Origin: JBDTSW01 sp963807385
GTDB taxonomy: Bacteria; Actinomycetota; Thermoleophilia; Solirubrobacterales; 70-9
Length of the DNA stretch: 64,000 bases
Assembly: GCA_963807385.1 (NCBI GenBank)
Contig: CAWEBQ010000003.1
Span: 310,001-374,000 of the forward strand
Direction of reading: 5' to 3'
Part shown: positions 57,173-64,000 of the stretch, one piece after another
How the letters are laid out: the number at the start of each line of letters is the position of its first letter
Position numbering within the stretch: the first letter of the stretch is position 1
Position numbers and translations under genes: made by a program
Notes under the pieces: model-generated
What the model was told of the DNA's origin: nothing
What the model saw: the letters and a program-made list of their open reading frames with translations, nothing else
The model's database searches: none

Positions 57173-58896
57173 CCGGTGGCCTCCTTGGGCTCAGGCTCGC
57201 TTGCGGTGTCGGCCTCCGGCTCGACGACCTCCTCCTCGCCGTCGAACTCGGCCTTGAACCGCTCGAAGACCTCATCCTCGCTCATCCCGGGGCCGACAGC
57301 CTCCTCCGCCTCGTCTCCCTCGAGGAGAACGAATACCGGGCGCAACCGCTCCCCGACGATCGAACGCACCGCCTCCGTGAAGCGGTCGCGGGCGTCGGCG
57401 GCCTCCGCCTTGCGCTTGTTGAAGGCGTTCGCGGGCGGGAACCCGACCTTGACGACGTGGTCCTCGGCGTCCACGCCCACCGGCCGCGCTACCTCCAGAA
57501 GTGACGACAGAAGCTCCTGACCCGAGTCGCGGAGCTGATCGACCACAGCGGGCCAGAGCTCCTTGAAGCGCTCGAGATCGATCGCGTCGGCGACGGCGGC
57601 CACCGGGCCGGCCTCGGCCTCGCTGACGGGGTCAGACCCGCGAGCAACTGCGGAGGCAGGCCCCTCAGCCGCGGAGGGCTCGGGCCCCTGCTCGACCGGG
57701 GGGCCTGACTCCACCCGTGCCGACTCGGGCCCGCCGGGCTGGCCGCTCTCCAGCATGGCCTCGATGCGCTCCAGCCGCTGCATCAGCGCCTCCTTGGAGG
57801 GGTCCAGGCTCGGGCGCGCCGACCGCAGGACCGCGAGTTCGACGGTCATGCGGGGCTCGTCACCCTCGCGAATGGCCGAGAGCGCCGCCGCGATCGCGTC
57901 GATCGCCCGCGCGAGGCCGATGTCCGTGAACGCTTGCGCCTGCCCCCGGAGCCGCTCCGGATCGGCGGCGGTGACCGCGAACGCGCCCGCCGCATCGCCG
58001 GAGGTCCGGATGACGAGGAGCTGGCGCAGGTGCGCCAGTAGATCGCGGGCGAACTGGCTCACGTCTCCGCCCGAAGTCGTGAGCTGCTCGCTGACCTCGA
58101 GTGCGGCCTTGCCGTCGGTAGCGGCGATCGCGTCCGCGGCGGCCAGGATCAGGTCTGCATCGGCGACGCCCAGCACCGCGAGGACATCGTCCGTCTGAAC
58201 CCGCCCGCCGCCGTAGGCGACCAGCTGGTCGAGCGTGCCGAGCGCGTCACGGAAGCTCCCCGTGGCGGAACGAGCGATCGCGGAGACAGCGCCATCGTCC
58301 ACCTCGATCTCCTCCGAGGTGGCGACCCGCCGCACGACCTCGGCGATCTGCTCGAGGGTTGGCCGCTGGAAGTCGAAGCGCTGGCAACGGTCGACGATCG
58401 TGGCCATCACTTTGTGGGGCTCAGTCGTCGCGAGCACGAAGACGGTGTTCGGGGGCGGCTCCTCCAGCGTCTTGAGGAAGGCATTCCACGCCTCGCGGGT
58501 GAGCATGTGCGCCTCGTCAAGGATGTAGACCTTCCACCCTCCGGCAGCCGGCGCGTAGCCGACGCGCTCACGCAGGTCGCGGATGTCCTCCACGGAGCGG
58601 TTCGACGCGGCGTCCATCTCGATCACGTCGAGCGAGGTGCCCGCCGCGATCGTCCGGCACGCCTCGCACTCCCCGCAGGGTGTGACCGTCGGCCCGTTGA
58701 CGCAGTTGAGCGACCGAGCGAGGATCTTCGCGAGGGAGGTTTTTCCGGTGCCGCGCGAGCCCACGAACAGGTAGGCGTGATGCACCCGGTTGCGCTCGAC
58801 GGCGTTGCGGAGCGTGCGAACGACATGTTCCTGCCCAACGACCTCCTCGAAGGCCTGCGGGCGGTGTCGGCGGTAGAGCGAGGTCTCGGCGCTCAC
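57169..58896 (-). CDS. dnaX: DNA polymerase III subunits gamma/tau
   Basis: A 575-residue clamp-loader ATPase. Walker A is VGSRGTGKTSLAK, Walker B LDEAHML, and sensor/arginine-finger residues are near DRCQRFDFQRP. A four-Cys zinc module is visible in NCVNGPTVTPCGECEAC. The region after about residue 360 is acidic, Pro-rich and poorly conserved, serving polymerase and helicase contacts. I saw no obvious frameshift signal for a short gamma form. GTG 58896 is 7 nt after TAGACT. Confidence 0.96.
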   Translation of the reverse strand: MSAETSLYRRHRPQAFEEVVGQEHVVRTLRNAVERNRVHHAYLFVGSRGTGKTSLAKILARSLNCVNGPTVTPCGECEACRTIAAGTSLDVIEMDAASNRSVEDIRDLRERVGYAPAAGGWKVYILDEAHMLTREAWNAFLKTLEEPPPNTVFVLATTEPHKVMATIVDRCQRFDFQRPTLEQIAEVVRRVATSEEIEVDDGAVSAIARSATGSFRDALGTLDQLVAYGGGRVQTDDVLAVLGVADADLILAAADAIAATDGKAALEVSEQLTTSGGDVSQFARDLLAHLRQLLVIRTSGDAAGAFAVTAADPERLRGQAQAFTDIGLARAIDAIAAALSAIREGDEPRMTVELAVLRSARPSLDPSKEALMQRLERIEAMLESGQPGGPESARVESGPPVEQGPEPSAAEGPASAVARGSDPVSEAEAGPVAAVADAIDLERFKELWPAVVDQLRDSGQELLSSLLEVARPVGVDAEDHVVKVGFPPANAFNKRKAEAADARDRFTEAVRSIVGERLRPVFVLLEGDEAEEAVGPGMSEDEVFERFKAEFDGEEEVVEPEADTASEPEPKEATG

Positions 58897-58903
58897 TCGG
58901 CTG

Positions 58904-58909
58904 AGTCTA
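58904..58909 (-). promoter_or_regulatory. -10 TAGACT for dnaX-ybaB-recR
   Basis: Minus-strand TAGACT ends 7 nt before the GTG of dnaX; leaderless layout. Confidence 0.5.
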
Positions 58910-58975
58910 GTGGCGGCTTCGGGGCCCTCAGCCGGGCCCTGCCAACCCGGCGCCGGTACCTCCGCGAATAACCTG

Positions 58976-59012
58976 CAAGGGCGCTAACTTGCAACAAGGG
59001 CGCTAACTTGCA
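58976..59012. repeat. 19-bp tandem repeat, two copies
   Basis: The 18-base CAAGGGCGCTAACTTGCA occurs at 58976-58993 and 58995-59012 with a period of 19. It lies between divergent dnaX and the M15-like gene and could be a paired protein-binding site. Confidence 0.7.
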
Positions 59013-59031
59013 GATTGCGGGTTAGCCTTGA

Positions 59032-59054
59032 CTTGGCTCAGGGTAGGAGCCAAG
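59032..59054 (+). promoter_or_regulatory. Leader hairpin before the M15-like gene
   Basis: CTTGGCTC and GAGCCAAG form an 8-bp stem with a 7-nt loop about 50 nt before ATG 59102. It may be a 5'-UTR structure. I could not match it to a known riboswitch. Confidence 0.35.
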
Positions 59055-59101
59055 CTGCCGATCAAGGAGTTCGGGGGGACTCCATAGCACCCGCGCATTT
59101 T

Positions 59102-59794
59102 ATGAGGCCTCGTTCCACGAGATCAGCCCTCGTCGCCGGCATTGTCACGCTTGTCGCCGGGGCTACTGCCGTGCCCGCAAACGGCGCCATGCGCACCGAG
59201 GAGATCAATGGGCACCTCTGCAAGACCACCGGCGGCGGCAAGTTCGTGAATATCCCCGGCTTCCCCGGCGAGAGGATCGACAAGCGCCTGCGGCCGGACA
59301 TCAAGTGGATGAAGCGCAAGTACAAGATCTTCATCACGGACGGCTACGCGCCCACCGGCCACGCCGCCAACGGTGAGCACCCGATCGGGCTCGCCGCCGA
59401 CATCATCCCCGCCTCAAACGGCGGCTGGGGCAAGATCGACCAGCTTGCCGAGCGCTTCGAGCCCCGCCAGAACCAGGTCCGCCCCCCGATGCGCTGGGTG
59501 GGATACAACGGCGACTCGGGACACGGGCGCGGACACCACCTGCACCTCTCCTGGAGCCACTCCGACAACACCAAGCCGCGTAAGCCGGCCAGGGTCGTCT
59601 ACACGCGCATCTGCCCGGGCGGCGGAAGTGATGGCGGCGGTGGTGGCGGCGGTGGCGGCGGTGGCGGCGGTGGCGGCGGTGGCGGTGGCGGTGTCGAGCC
59701 GAAGAAGCGCGCCTCGGGCAAGCTCACGCCCGCCGAGATCGCCAACATCGCACCTGCCGTTCCCGAGACGCACGAGCACGACGGCCACCACTAG
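59102..59794 (+). CDS. Secreted M15-like peptidase with polyglycine linker
   Basis: A 230-residue exported protein. A signal peptide (about 1-29, ending VPANGA) is followed by a domain with GEHPIGLAADIIP and HGRGHHLHLSW. These resemble the zinc His/Asp and final HxH of D,D-carboxypeptidase-type M15 enzymes, which act on peptidoglycan stem peptides. A run of 20 glycines then leads to a short tail ending HEHDGHH. Catalysis is plausible but not certain, because spacing is unusual. Confidence 0.75.
   Translation: MRPRSTRSALVAGIVTLVAGATAVPANGAMRTEEINGHLCKTTGGGKFVNIPGFPGERIDKRLRPDIKWMKRKYKIFITDGYAPTGHAANGEHPIGLAADIIPASNGGWGKIDQLAERFEPRQNQVRPPMRWVGYNGDSGHGRGHHLHLSWSHSDNTKPRKPARVVYTRICPGGGSDGGGGGGGGGGGGGGGGGGGGVEPKKRASGKLTPAEIANIAPAVPETHEHDGHH
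59633..59692 (+). repeat. GGN-codon repeat encoding 20 glycines
   Basis: Sixty bases made only of GGC and GGT codons. Such repeats change length easily, so the linker may vary between strains. Confidence 0.85.
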
Positions 59795-59816
59795 CCGCCC
59801 GTCTCGTCCCGTCCGT

Positions 59817-59863
59817 CGAGCGGCACCTGAAGTGCACTGAGCGCAGCTCAGGTGCCGGTCGAT
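59817..59863. repeat. REP-like palindromic element, copy 2
   Basis: A 47-bp element bounded by TCGA, with inner arms CGGCACCTGA and TCAGGTGCCG. It follows the M15-like gene and shares length, ends and core with 458-504 and 60745-60790. Confidence 0.65.
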
Positions 59864-59872
59864 TCCCGTGTT

Positions 59873-60151
59873 GTGGCAGGACCGTGCCGCCCGCCCTCGG
59901 GAGAGGTCCCCGGGCGTGCCCGCCGTGGCTTGCTCGGGTCAGGCGTTCCGCGGCACTTGCCCGCTACCGCTTAAGGCTGCTTCCTTCCGGACCTGACCTG
60001 ATTCACGGGCGCGCATTGCGCGGGACCTGACCGTCAACGCCGCCTGCGGCGTACTGGCCCCGAGGGCTTCGACCCTCAGACGAGCTATCAGCCCCGCTAG
60101 AGCGGACTGCGGGTTACAGGGCACCGCTAACGCCCCGCCTAGCACGATCCG
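59873..60151 (-). ncRNA. ffs: Signal recognition particle RNA, large bacterial type
   Basis: RNA component of the particle that targets membrane and secreted proteins co-translationally. The SRP54-binding motif GGTCAGGTCCGGAAGGAAGC lies at 59979-59998 on the minus strand. A 5' Alu-like domain, with TGCCCTGTAACCC at 60111-60123, marks the large form (as in Bacillus) and not the short 4.5S form. Helix 5 is supported by GGTCAGG/CCTGACC pairing of 60026-60032 with 59937-59943. TAGGAT at 60158-60163 sets the 5' end near 60151; the 3' end is approximate. Confidence 0.88.
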
Positions 60152-60157
60152 TCGCTG

Positions 60158-60163
60158 ATCCTA
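60158..60163 (-). promoter_or_regulatory. -10 TAGGAT for the SRP RNA
   Basis: Minus-strand TAGGAT about 7 nt before the inferred RNA 5' end. The same hexamer precedes mdh and sdhC. Confidence 0.5.
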
Positions 60164-60187
60164 CCGGGCCGCGGGGGGCGGAACCTC

Positions 60188-60193
60188 TACGAT
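60188..60193 (+). promoter_or_regulatory. -10 TACGAT for the FKBP gene
   Basis: TACGAT ends 9 nt before ATG 60203; leaderless layout, divergent from the SRP RNA promoter. Confidence 0.5.
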
Positions 60194-60202
60194 GCCGCGC
60201 TC

Positions 60203-60694
60203 ATGGACCGCCGCCTGATCGGAATCATGGGCTTCGCAGCCGCCCTCGGGGTCGTCATCGCGATCGTCCTGATCGCGGGCGGCGGCGATGACTCGGCGAG
60301 CTCGAGCTCCGCCGAGGTCTCGACCGACCTCGCAGAGAAGCCCGTGCCCGCCACCGGCGGCGAGGCTCCAGCTGAGCTGGTCGTGGACGACATCGTCGAA
60401 GGCGACGGCGCGGAGGCCAAAGCGGGAGACGAGGTCACGGTCCAGTACGTGGGCGTGGACTTCGCGACCGGCGAGGAGTTCGACTCCTCCTGGGAGGCCG
60501 AGCCGTTCGTCTTCGAGCTCGGCGCCGGGCAGGTCATCCCCGGCTGGGACGAGGGCGTCGCGGGCATGAAGGAGGGCGGGCGCCGGCAGCTCACGATCCC
60601 TCCCGACCTCGCCTACGGCCCGCAGGGCTCGCCACCCGCTATCGGCCCGAACGCGACGCTCGCGTTCGTGGTCGACCTCGAGTCGGTCAAGTAG
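60203..60694 (+). CDS. Membrane-anchored FKBP-type peptidyl-prolyl isomerase
   Basis: A 163-residue isomerase that speeds prolyl bond rotation in folding proteins. An N-terminal anchor (about 5-26) and a Ser/Ala linker put the FKBP domain (about 60-163) outside the membrane. VTVQYVGVDFATGEEFDSSW, GAGQVIPGWDEGVAGMKEGG and the final DLAYGPQGSPPAIGPNATL match the FK506-binding pocket. Length is normal for the secreted or anchored actinobacterial group. Confidence 0.95.
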   Translation: MDRRLIGIMGFAAALGVVIAIVLIAGGGDDSASSSSAEVSTDLAEKPVPATGGEAPAELVVDDIVEGDGAEAKAGDEVTVQYVGVDFATGEEFDSSWEAEPFVFELGAGQVIPGWDEGVAGMKEGGRRQLTIPPDLAYGPQGSPPAIGPNATLAFVVDLESVK

Positions 60695-60744
60695 CCGGCC
60701 ACCCCAGCTCGTCGCGCTCGCGGCCCGCTCGCCCGCGCCTCGCA

Positions 60745-60790
60745 TCGAGGGGCACTGAAGTGCCCATAACGCACCTCTGATGCCACTCGA
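60745..60790. repeat. REP-like palindromic element, copy 3
   Basis: A 46-bp element bounded by TCGA and resembling 59817-59863 (both have GGCAC and TGAAGTGC on the left, TGCC on the right). It lies between the FKBP gene and tRNA-Val. Confidence 0.6.
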
Positions 60791-60835
60791 TCTCGCGCCG
60801 CCGCATCAGCGTGGCCAGAGGTCTCTTGCTGCTCC

Positions 60836-60841
60836 TACAAT
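60836..60841 (+). promoter_or_regulatory. -10 TACAAT for tRNA-Val
   Basis: TACAAT ends 9 nt before the mature 5' end of the tRNA, so the primary transcript would have almost no 5' leader. Confidence 0.5.
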
Positions 60842-60850
60842 CCGCGCCTC

Positions 60851-60922
60851 GGGCGCGTAGCTCAGTGGGAGAGCGCTCGCTTCACACGCGAGAGGTCGCT
60901 GGTTCGAAACCAGCCGCGCCCA
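60851..60922 (+). tRNA. tRNA-Val (anticodon CAC)
   Basis: A 72-nt cloverleaf: acceptor GGGCGCG/CGCGCCC, D stem GCTC/GAGC, anticodon stem CTCGC/GCGAG with loop TTCACAC (anticodon CAC), and T stem GCTGG/CCAGC with loop TTCGAAA. The discriminator base is A, and CCA is not encoded. It reads GUG codons. Confidence 0.97.
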
Positions 60923-61099
60923 TTCTTCGAAGAAATGCCTGCGTCTGATCGGTTTCCCTGCGCTCCGCTGAGTATCGCAACCGCCTCCGCTGCGCCTGCC
61001 GGTGCCCGATCTGAGGCCGTACCCAGCGCGTCCAGCGCCCTTCTGCTCCTCGCGCGAAGCGGGAGTGCCGCTTCGCATGGAATGCGGAGTGGATCGCGA

Positions 61100-61105
61100 G
61101 ATAAT
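61100..61105 (+). promoter_or_regulatory. -10 GATAAT for the SnoaL-Ddn gene
   Basis: GATAAT ends 9 nt before ATG 61115; leaderless layout and support for that start. Confidence 0.5.
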
Positions 61106-61114
61106 GCGCGGGCG

Positions 61115-61801
61115 ATGTCGAAGGAGACCCGCGAGGAGCTGATCCGCCGGGAGTTCGACCGCTGGAACGCCGGAGAGCGACGGGAGATTGACCCCCAGGT
61201 TGTCCAGCACGACGTCCGTGTCCATTCGACGATGACCAATGCCACATATCACGGCCACGACGGCGTGCGGCGGTGGATGGCCGAGATCGATGACCAGTTC
61301 GAGGATTGGCACTCCTCCATCGACGAGTTCAGGGATGCGGGGGAGGAGCGGCTTCTGGTGCTTGGAGCGATCCGCCTCCGGGGCCGCGGCAGCGGCGTGG
61401 GCGGCCGCGTGAGCATCGTTACCCAGCGCAGGCCGTCGCTGCTCCTGCACCACGTCGGCGCGAAGAGCGGCGCGGATCGCGTCACCCGGGTGACCCAGCT
61501 CGCTGACGGCGACCGTCACGTGATCGTCGCGTCCAAGGGCGGGACCGACCGCCACCCGGCGTGGTTTCACAACCTCATGGCCAACCCGGACACCGAGATC
61601 GAGGTCGGACGCGAGCGCAAGCTCGTGCACGCGCGCGTGCTCGATGCCGGCGAGCGCGACGAGCTGTGGCCGCGCCTGGACGCCATCGAGCCGGCTTTCG
61701 CGGACTACCGGCGTTGGGCCGCGGAGGCGGGGCGCGAGATCCAGATGGTTGCGCTCGAGCCCCGCGTCGCGGCCACCGCGTCTGTCGGTCGCGGGCGCTG
61801 A
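61115..61801 (+). CDS. Hybrid SnoaL-like / Ddn-type (F420-dependent nitroreductase-like) protein
   Basis: A 228-residue protein made of two pieces. Residues 1-95 resemble a SnoaL/NTF2-like fold (FDRWNAGERREIDPQV, HGHDGVRRWMAEID). From about 100 the sequence is a Ddn-type F420H2-dependent reductase (LLLHHVGAKSG, VIVASKGGTDRHPAWFHNLM, NPDTEIEVG). The SnoaL part seems to lack its last strands and the Ddn part its usual first about 30 residues. That suggests fusion by deletion between two neighbouring genes. Whether it is active is unknown. Confidence 0.78.
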   Translation: MSKETREELIRREFDRWNAGERREIDPQVVQHDVRVHSTMTNATYHGHDGVRRWMAEIDDQFEDWHSSIDEFRDAGEERLLVLGAIRLRGRGSGVGGRVSIVTQRRPSLLLHHVGAKSGADRVTRVTQLADGDRHVIVASKGGTDRHPAWFHNLMANPDTEIEVGRERKLVHARVLDAGERDELWPRLDAIEPAFADYRRWAAEAGREIQMVALEPRVAATASVGRGR

Positions 61802-61941
61802 AAGATCCGGAAAGGGACACGGACGAAGGACGGGCGGACTCGGCCGAAAAATCACACGATTAGGCCCTCCATGCGGCGCTGCCGATTGCCTTAAGCGGTA
61901 GCGCCAGTACGTGACCGTGGCTGGCGTCCTCGGCGGCGCAA

Positions 61942-61947
61942 TAAGGT
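61942..61947 (+). promoter_or_regulatory. -10 TAAGGT for the cupin gene
   Basis: TAAGGT ends 7 nt before GTG 61955; leaderless layout. Confidence 0.45.
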
Positions 61948-61954
61948 TGCAGCC

Positions 61955-62536
61955 GTGGCGCGACCCGGCGAGACCATCGAGAATCCGGTGACCGGAGAGC
62001 GGGTCACGTGGGTCGAGACGGCGGAGAGTACCCGGGGCGAACTGCTCGCCGCTGACCTCTACGTTCGGCCCGCTGCCGCTGTGGGGCTGGCGCACCGCCA
62101 CGTTCGCCAAGAGGAGCGCTTCGAAGTCCGTTCGGGCACCGCCGGATTTGAGCTGGCGGGAAAGGAGCGCGTGGTCAGTCGAGGTGAAGAAGTGACGGTT
62201 CCAATCGGCGTTGACCACCGCTGGTGGAACGCCGGCCAGGACGAGCTCCGGGTGCAAATGGAACTTCGTCCTGCGCTCGACACCGAGACGTTCTTTGAGA
62301 CCTTCTTCGGCTTGGCCCGCGACGGCAAGACAAACGCCAAAGCCAAAGGCGTACCGGGGCTCCTGCAGATCGCGGTGCTGTTTCGCGATCTTGGCGATTC
62401 GTGCCCCCAACCCATCAAGCCGCCGCCAGGGGTGCAGCGCGGCGTCTTCACAGTTCTCGCTCCGATAGGGAGGCTCGTCGGGCGGCAGGCTGTATACCCG
62501 AAGTACAGCCCCCGACATCAGAGTCTGGCTCGCTAG
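61955..62536 (+). CDS. Cupin-domain protein
   Basis: A 193-residue protein whose first 105 residues form a single cupin barrel. AHRHVRQEERFEVRSG supplies two His and a Glu of the metal site, and VPIGVDHRWWNAG the third His. The remaining residues are less typical and end in a Tyr/Pro/Arg-rich tail. A dioxygenase, isomerase or sensor are all possible and the substrate is unknown. It is probably monocistronic. Confidence 0.82.
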   Translation: MARPGETIENPVTGERVTWVETAESTRGELLAADLYVRPAAAVGLAHRHVRQEERFEVRSGTAGFELAGKERVVSRGEEVTVPIGVDHRWWNAGQDELRVQMELRPALDTETFFETFFGLARDGKTNAKAKGVPGLLQIAVLFRDLGDSCPQPIKPPPGVQRGVFTVLAPIGRLVGRQAVYPKYSPRHQSLAR

Positions 62537-62639
62537 CCACGCGTCACACGACGCTCCCGGCACTACCGCTTTCGCGTGAGGCTGTCGCACAAACCTTCCG
62601 CTGTCCGCTTCGAAGCGCACCGTTTCGTCAGGCGGGTGA

Positions 62640-62768
62640 GGCGAGCAGGTCGAGGAGCTGATCGCCGGCATCGCGCAACTGCTCGCCCGTAAGCAGCGGA
62701 CTCCAATTAGGGCTCGTCAGCCTGGCGGCGCTCCGAATACCGACAGCGAAGAGCTGATGCCGGTGTAA
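62640..62768 (+). pseudogene. Possible 3' remnant of a protein gene
   Basis: After an in-frame TGA at 62637-62639 there are 42 codons with protein-like composition (VEELIAGIAQLLARKQRTP near the start) ending in TAA at 62766-62768. There is no start codon until the last few residues. It lies in the 242-bp gap beside the transposase region. It may be a decayed gene end, or chance. Confidence 0.25.
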
Positions 62769-62778
62769 CCGGCGGTGC

Positions 62779-63063
62779 CTACCGGGACGAGGAGATGATC
62801 ACGCGCCCGATCTTGAAGACCAGCACCTGCGGACGCCCCGAAATGGTGCTCGTGTTCGATGAGCTGAACTGGCTCCGGTTTCCGATTTTGATGTCATTGA
62901 CCGGCCATGTGGTGCTTGTGCTCGACGAGCTGGAGTCGTGGGTCGTCGCCGAGCCGGAGTCGTACGTGTCCGAGCTGACGGCGGCCTGCGAGGCGGCCGG
63001 AACGGCGGCGAGCGCGAGCGTGGCGGCCGCTGCGGCGATGATGGTGCGGATCTTGGTGTTCAT
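62779..63063 (-). CDS. Small secreted Ser/Thr-rich protein
   Basis: A 94-residue exported protein. A signal peptide of about 27 residues (MNTKIRTIIAAAAATLALAA) ends near ASQAA. The mature part is a Ser/Thr/Asp-rich stretch followed by a short basic beta-like end, and has no Cys. I do not recognise it. Of the two tandem ATGs, 63063 is listed; GGGAGAC lies about 10 nt upstream. Confidence 0.65.
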   Translation of the reverse strand: MNTKIRTIIAAAAATLALAAVPAASQAAVSSDTYDSGSATTHDSSSSSTSTTWPVNDIKIGNRSQFSSSNTSTISGRPQVLVFKIGRVIISSSR

Positions 63064-63261
63064 CATGTTGGTGTCTCCCGTGTGTGGGTGGGTTTGACTT
63101 GCCCCACCATCTTCCGCGCCATCGGCGCCGCCCGATAGGCACCCCAGGGCTTAAAGCTCTCACCCTTGGTCCCCTCATGAAGCGGCGATCGCCGGTGTTC
63201 GCACGAGCCAAGCGAGCGCCCCGAACAGGCTCCGGTTTCCGTCCGTTTGCAGGGAGAAACT

Positions 63262-63273
63262 GGGGCATGCCCC
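63262..63273. repeat. 12-bp palindrome over the transposase start
   Basis: GGGGCATGCCCC is a perfect palindrome centred on the ATG of the transposase. It may reduce translation or bind a protein. No terminal inverted repeat could be defined inside the window. Confidence 0.5.
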
Positions 63274-64000
63274 AGAACTTCCTCAGCTGCGACCGCGACC
63301 AACCGATGCTTTTGCCGCCGGACCTCCGCGACTGGCTCTCAGACGACCACCTCGCCTGGTTCGTGATGGAAGCCGTGGCTGAGCTCGACCTCGAGCCGTT
63401 TCACGCCTCCTACCGCGCGGATGGCCACGGCCGGGCCGCCCACGATCCGAAGATGATGGTGACGCTGTTCGCCTACGCCTATGCGGTCGGCGAGCGCTCG
63501 TCGCGAGGGATCGAGCGGCGCTGCCGCGAGGACGTCGCCTTCCGGGTGATCTGCGCCAACCAGGCTCCCGACCACGCGACGATCGCGCGCTTTCGGGTTC
63601 GCCCCATGAAGAGGCGCTGGCCGATCTGTTCGGCGGGGTCCTGGGGCTATGCGCGAAGGCGGGGATCGTCGACGTCAGCGAGATCGCGGTCGACGGCACC
63701 AAGCTCGCGGCCGACGCCGCTGACCGCGCGATCCGAAGCTACGAGCAGATCGCCGCCGAGATCCTCGCCGAGGCCGGGCGCATCGACGCCGCCGAGGACG
63801 AGATCCACGGCGAGGCCCGGGGCGATGAGCTCCCCGAGCGGCTTCGCACCCCGAACGGGCGCCGCGCCTGGCTTCACGAGGCCAAGGAAGAGCTCGAGCG
63901 CGAGCGGGCCGAGCGCCCCGAACCGGTGGCGCGCGACCGCGCCCCGCGCCTCGAGACCTGCCGCCGACGCCTGGCCGAGGACTGGCGCGCCGAGCGTCGG
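63267..64000 (+). pseudogene. Transposase (IS1182-like, DUF772 N-terminus), frameshifted and cut by window edge
   Basis: ATG 63267 (AGGGAG upstream) begins MPQNFLSCDRDQPMLLPPDL and continues with SDDHLAWFVMEAVAELDL, KMMVTLFAYAYAVGERSSRG and APDHATIARFR, the N-terminal part of IS1182-like transposases. At 63600-63608 the homologous frame shifts by -1: HEEALADLFGGVLGLCAKAG and EIAVDGTKLAADA, with the first catalytic Asp, continue in the other frame. Slippage on CCC is possible, but a classic heptamer is absent, so a disabling mutation is more likely. The right part, including the rest of DDE, lies beyond 64000. Confidence 0.85.

Noticed and set aside
59021..59101. c-di-AMP (ydaO) riboswitch before the M15-like gene
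   Set aside because: The gene type fits, but the conserved ydaO sequence blocks are not seen; only one simple hairpin is present.
60882..60950. Minus-strand frame with GFEPATSRV-like peptide
   Set aside because: This peptide is a known artefact of translating across tRNA genes; the frame covers tRNA-Val.
1..64000. CRISPR arrays, prophage, replication origin
   Set aside because: No regularly spaced repeats, cas genes, phage structural genes or DnaA-box clusters were seen.

Overview
The window is high-GC, densely packed bacterial DNA that reads as a chromosome segment of an actinobacterium. A six-gene mce operon, an Ddn-type F420-linked protein, LCP and MMPL envelope proteins, and many GTG/TTG and leaderless starts support this. 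A large (Alu-domain) SRP RNA next to dnaX-ybaB-recR, duplicate succinate dehydrogenases and Ca-binding GGxGxD-repeat proteins make class Thermoleophilia (Solirubrobacterales/Gaiellales) my best guess. That placement is inference, because no 16S or ribosomal protein genes are present.

Layout. 1-2 kb: the 5' end of metG, a lipoprotein and a secreted protein. 2.1-10.9 kb: six MCE/MlaD genes on the minus strand, stitched together by 4-bp start/stop overlaps, with no YrbE permease or ATPase beside them. 11-16 kb: rsmI, a ROK glucokinase, an LCP ligase, an FmdB zinc-ribbon protein and glyS. 16-22 kb: two TetR regulators, an acyltransferase, an R2-like oxidase fused to an SCP2-like domain under a palindromic operator, and an MMPL transporter. 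22-28 kb: small membrane proteins, a PAS-GGDEF-EAL protein coupled to a multi-pass membrane protein, a metallo-beta-lactamase-fold enzyme, a fatty-acid-hydroxylase-like enzyme and an acetyltransferase. 28-46 kb: central metabolism, with mdh, icd, an AidB-like acyl-CoA dehydrogenase and two different succinate dehydrogenase operons: sdhCAB, and an sdhAB plus HdrB-like operon that ends in an unannotated 53-codon gene. An XRE regulator and a 23-bp palindrome lie between them. An M28 peptidase, a GGDEF protein and a site-2 protease are interspersed. 46-54 kb: NhaA, an NhaD-type transporter with a CBS protein, a large envelope membrane protein, and asd-lysC. 54-60 kb: a GH3-like protein with degraded active-site motifs, a cupredoxin, recR-ybaB-dnaX, an M15-like secreted protein and the SRP RNA. 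60-64 kb: FKBP isomerase, tRNA-Val(CAC), a SnoaL-Ddn hybrid, a cupin, a small secreted protein and a frameshifted transposase running off the right edge.

A genome-style feature stands out. About two dozen genes have a TANNNT-type -10 hexamer 5-11 nt before the start codon and no Shine-Dalgarno sequence, so leaderless transcripts appear to be the rule for first genes of operons here. Internal genes instead use ATGA/GTGA overlaps or AGGAGG-type sites. Three convergent gene pairs share a single CTAG as both stop codons, and three related 46-47 bp palindromes form a REP-like family.

No stretch longer than about 300 bases lacks a gene. The longest non-protein stretch, 59795-60202, holds the SRP RNA and a REP-like element.
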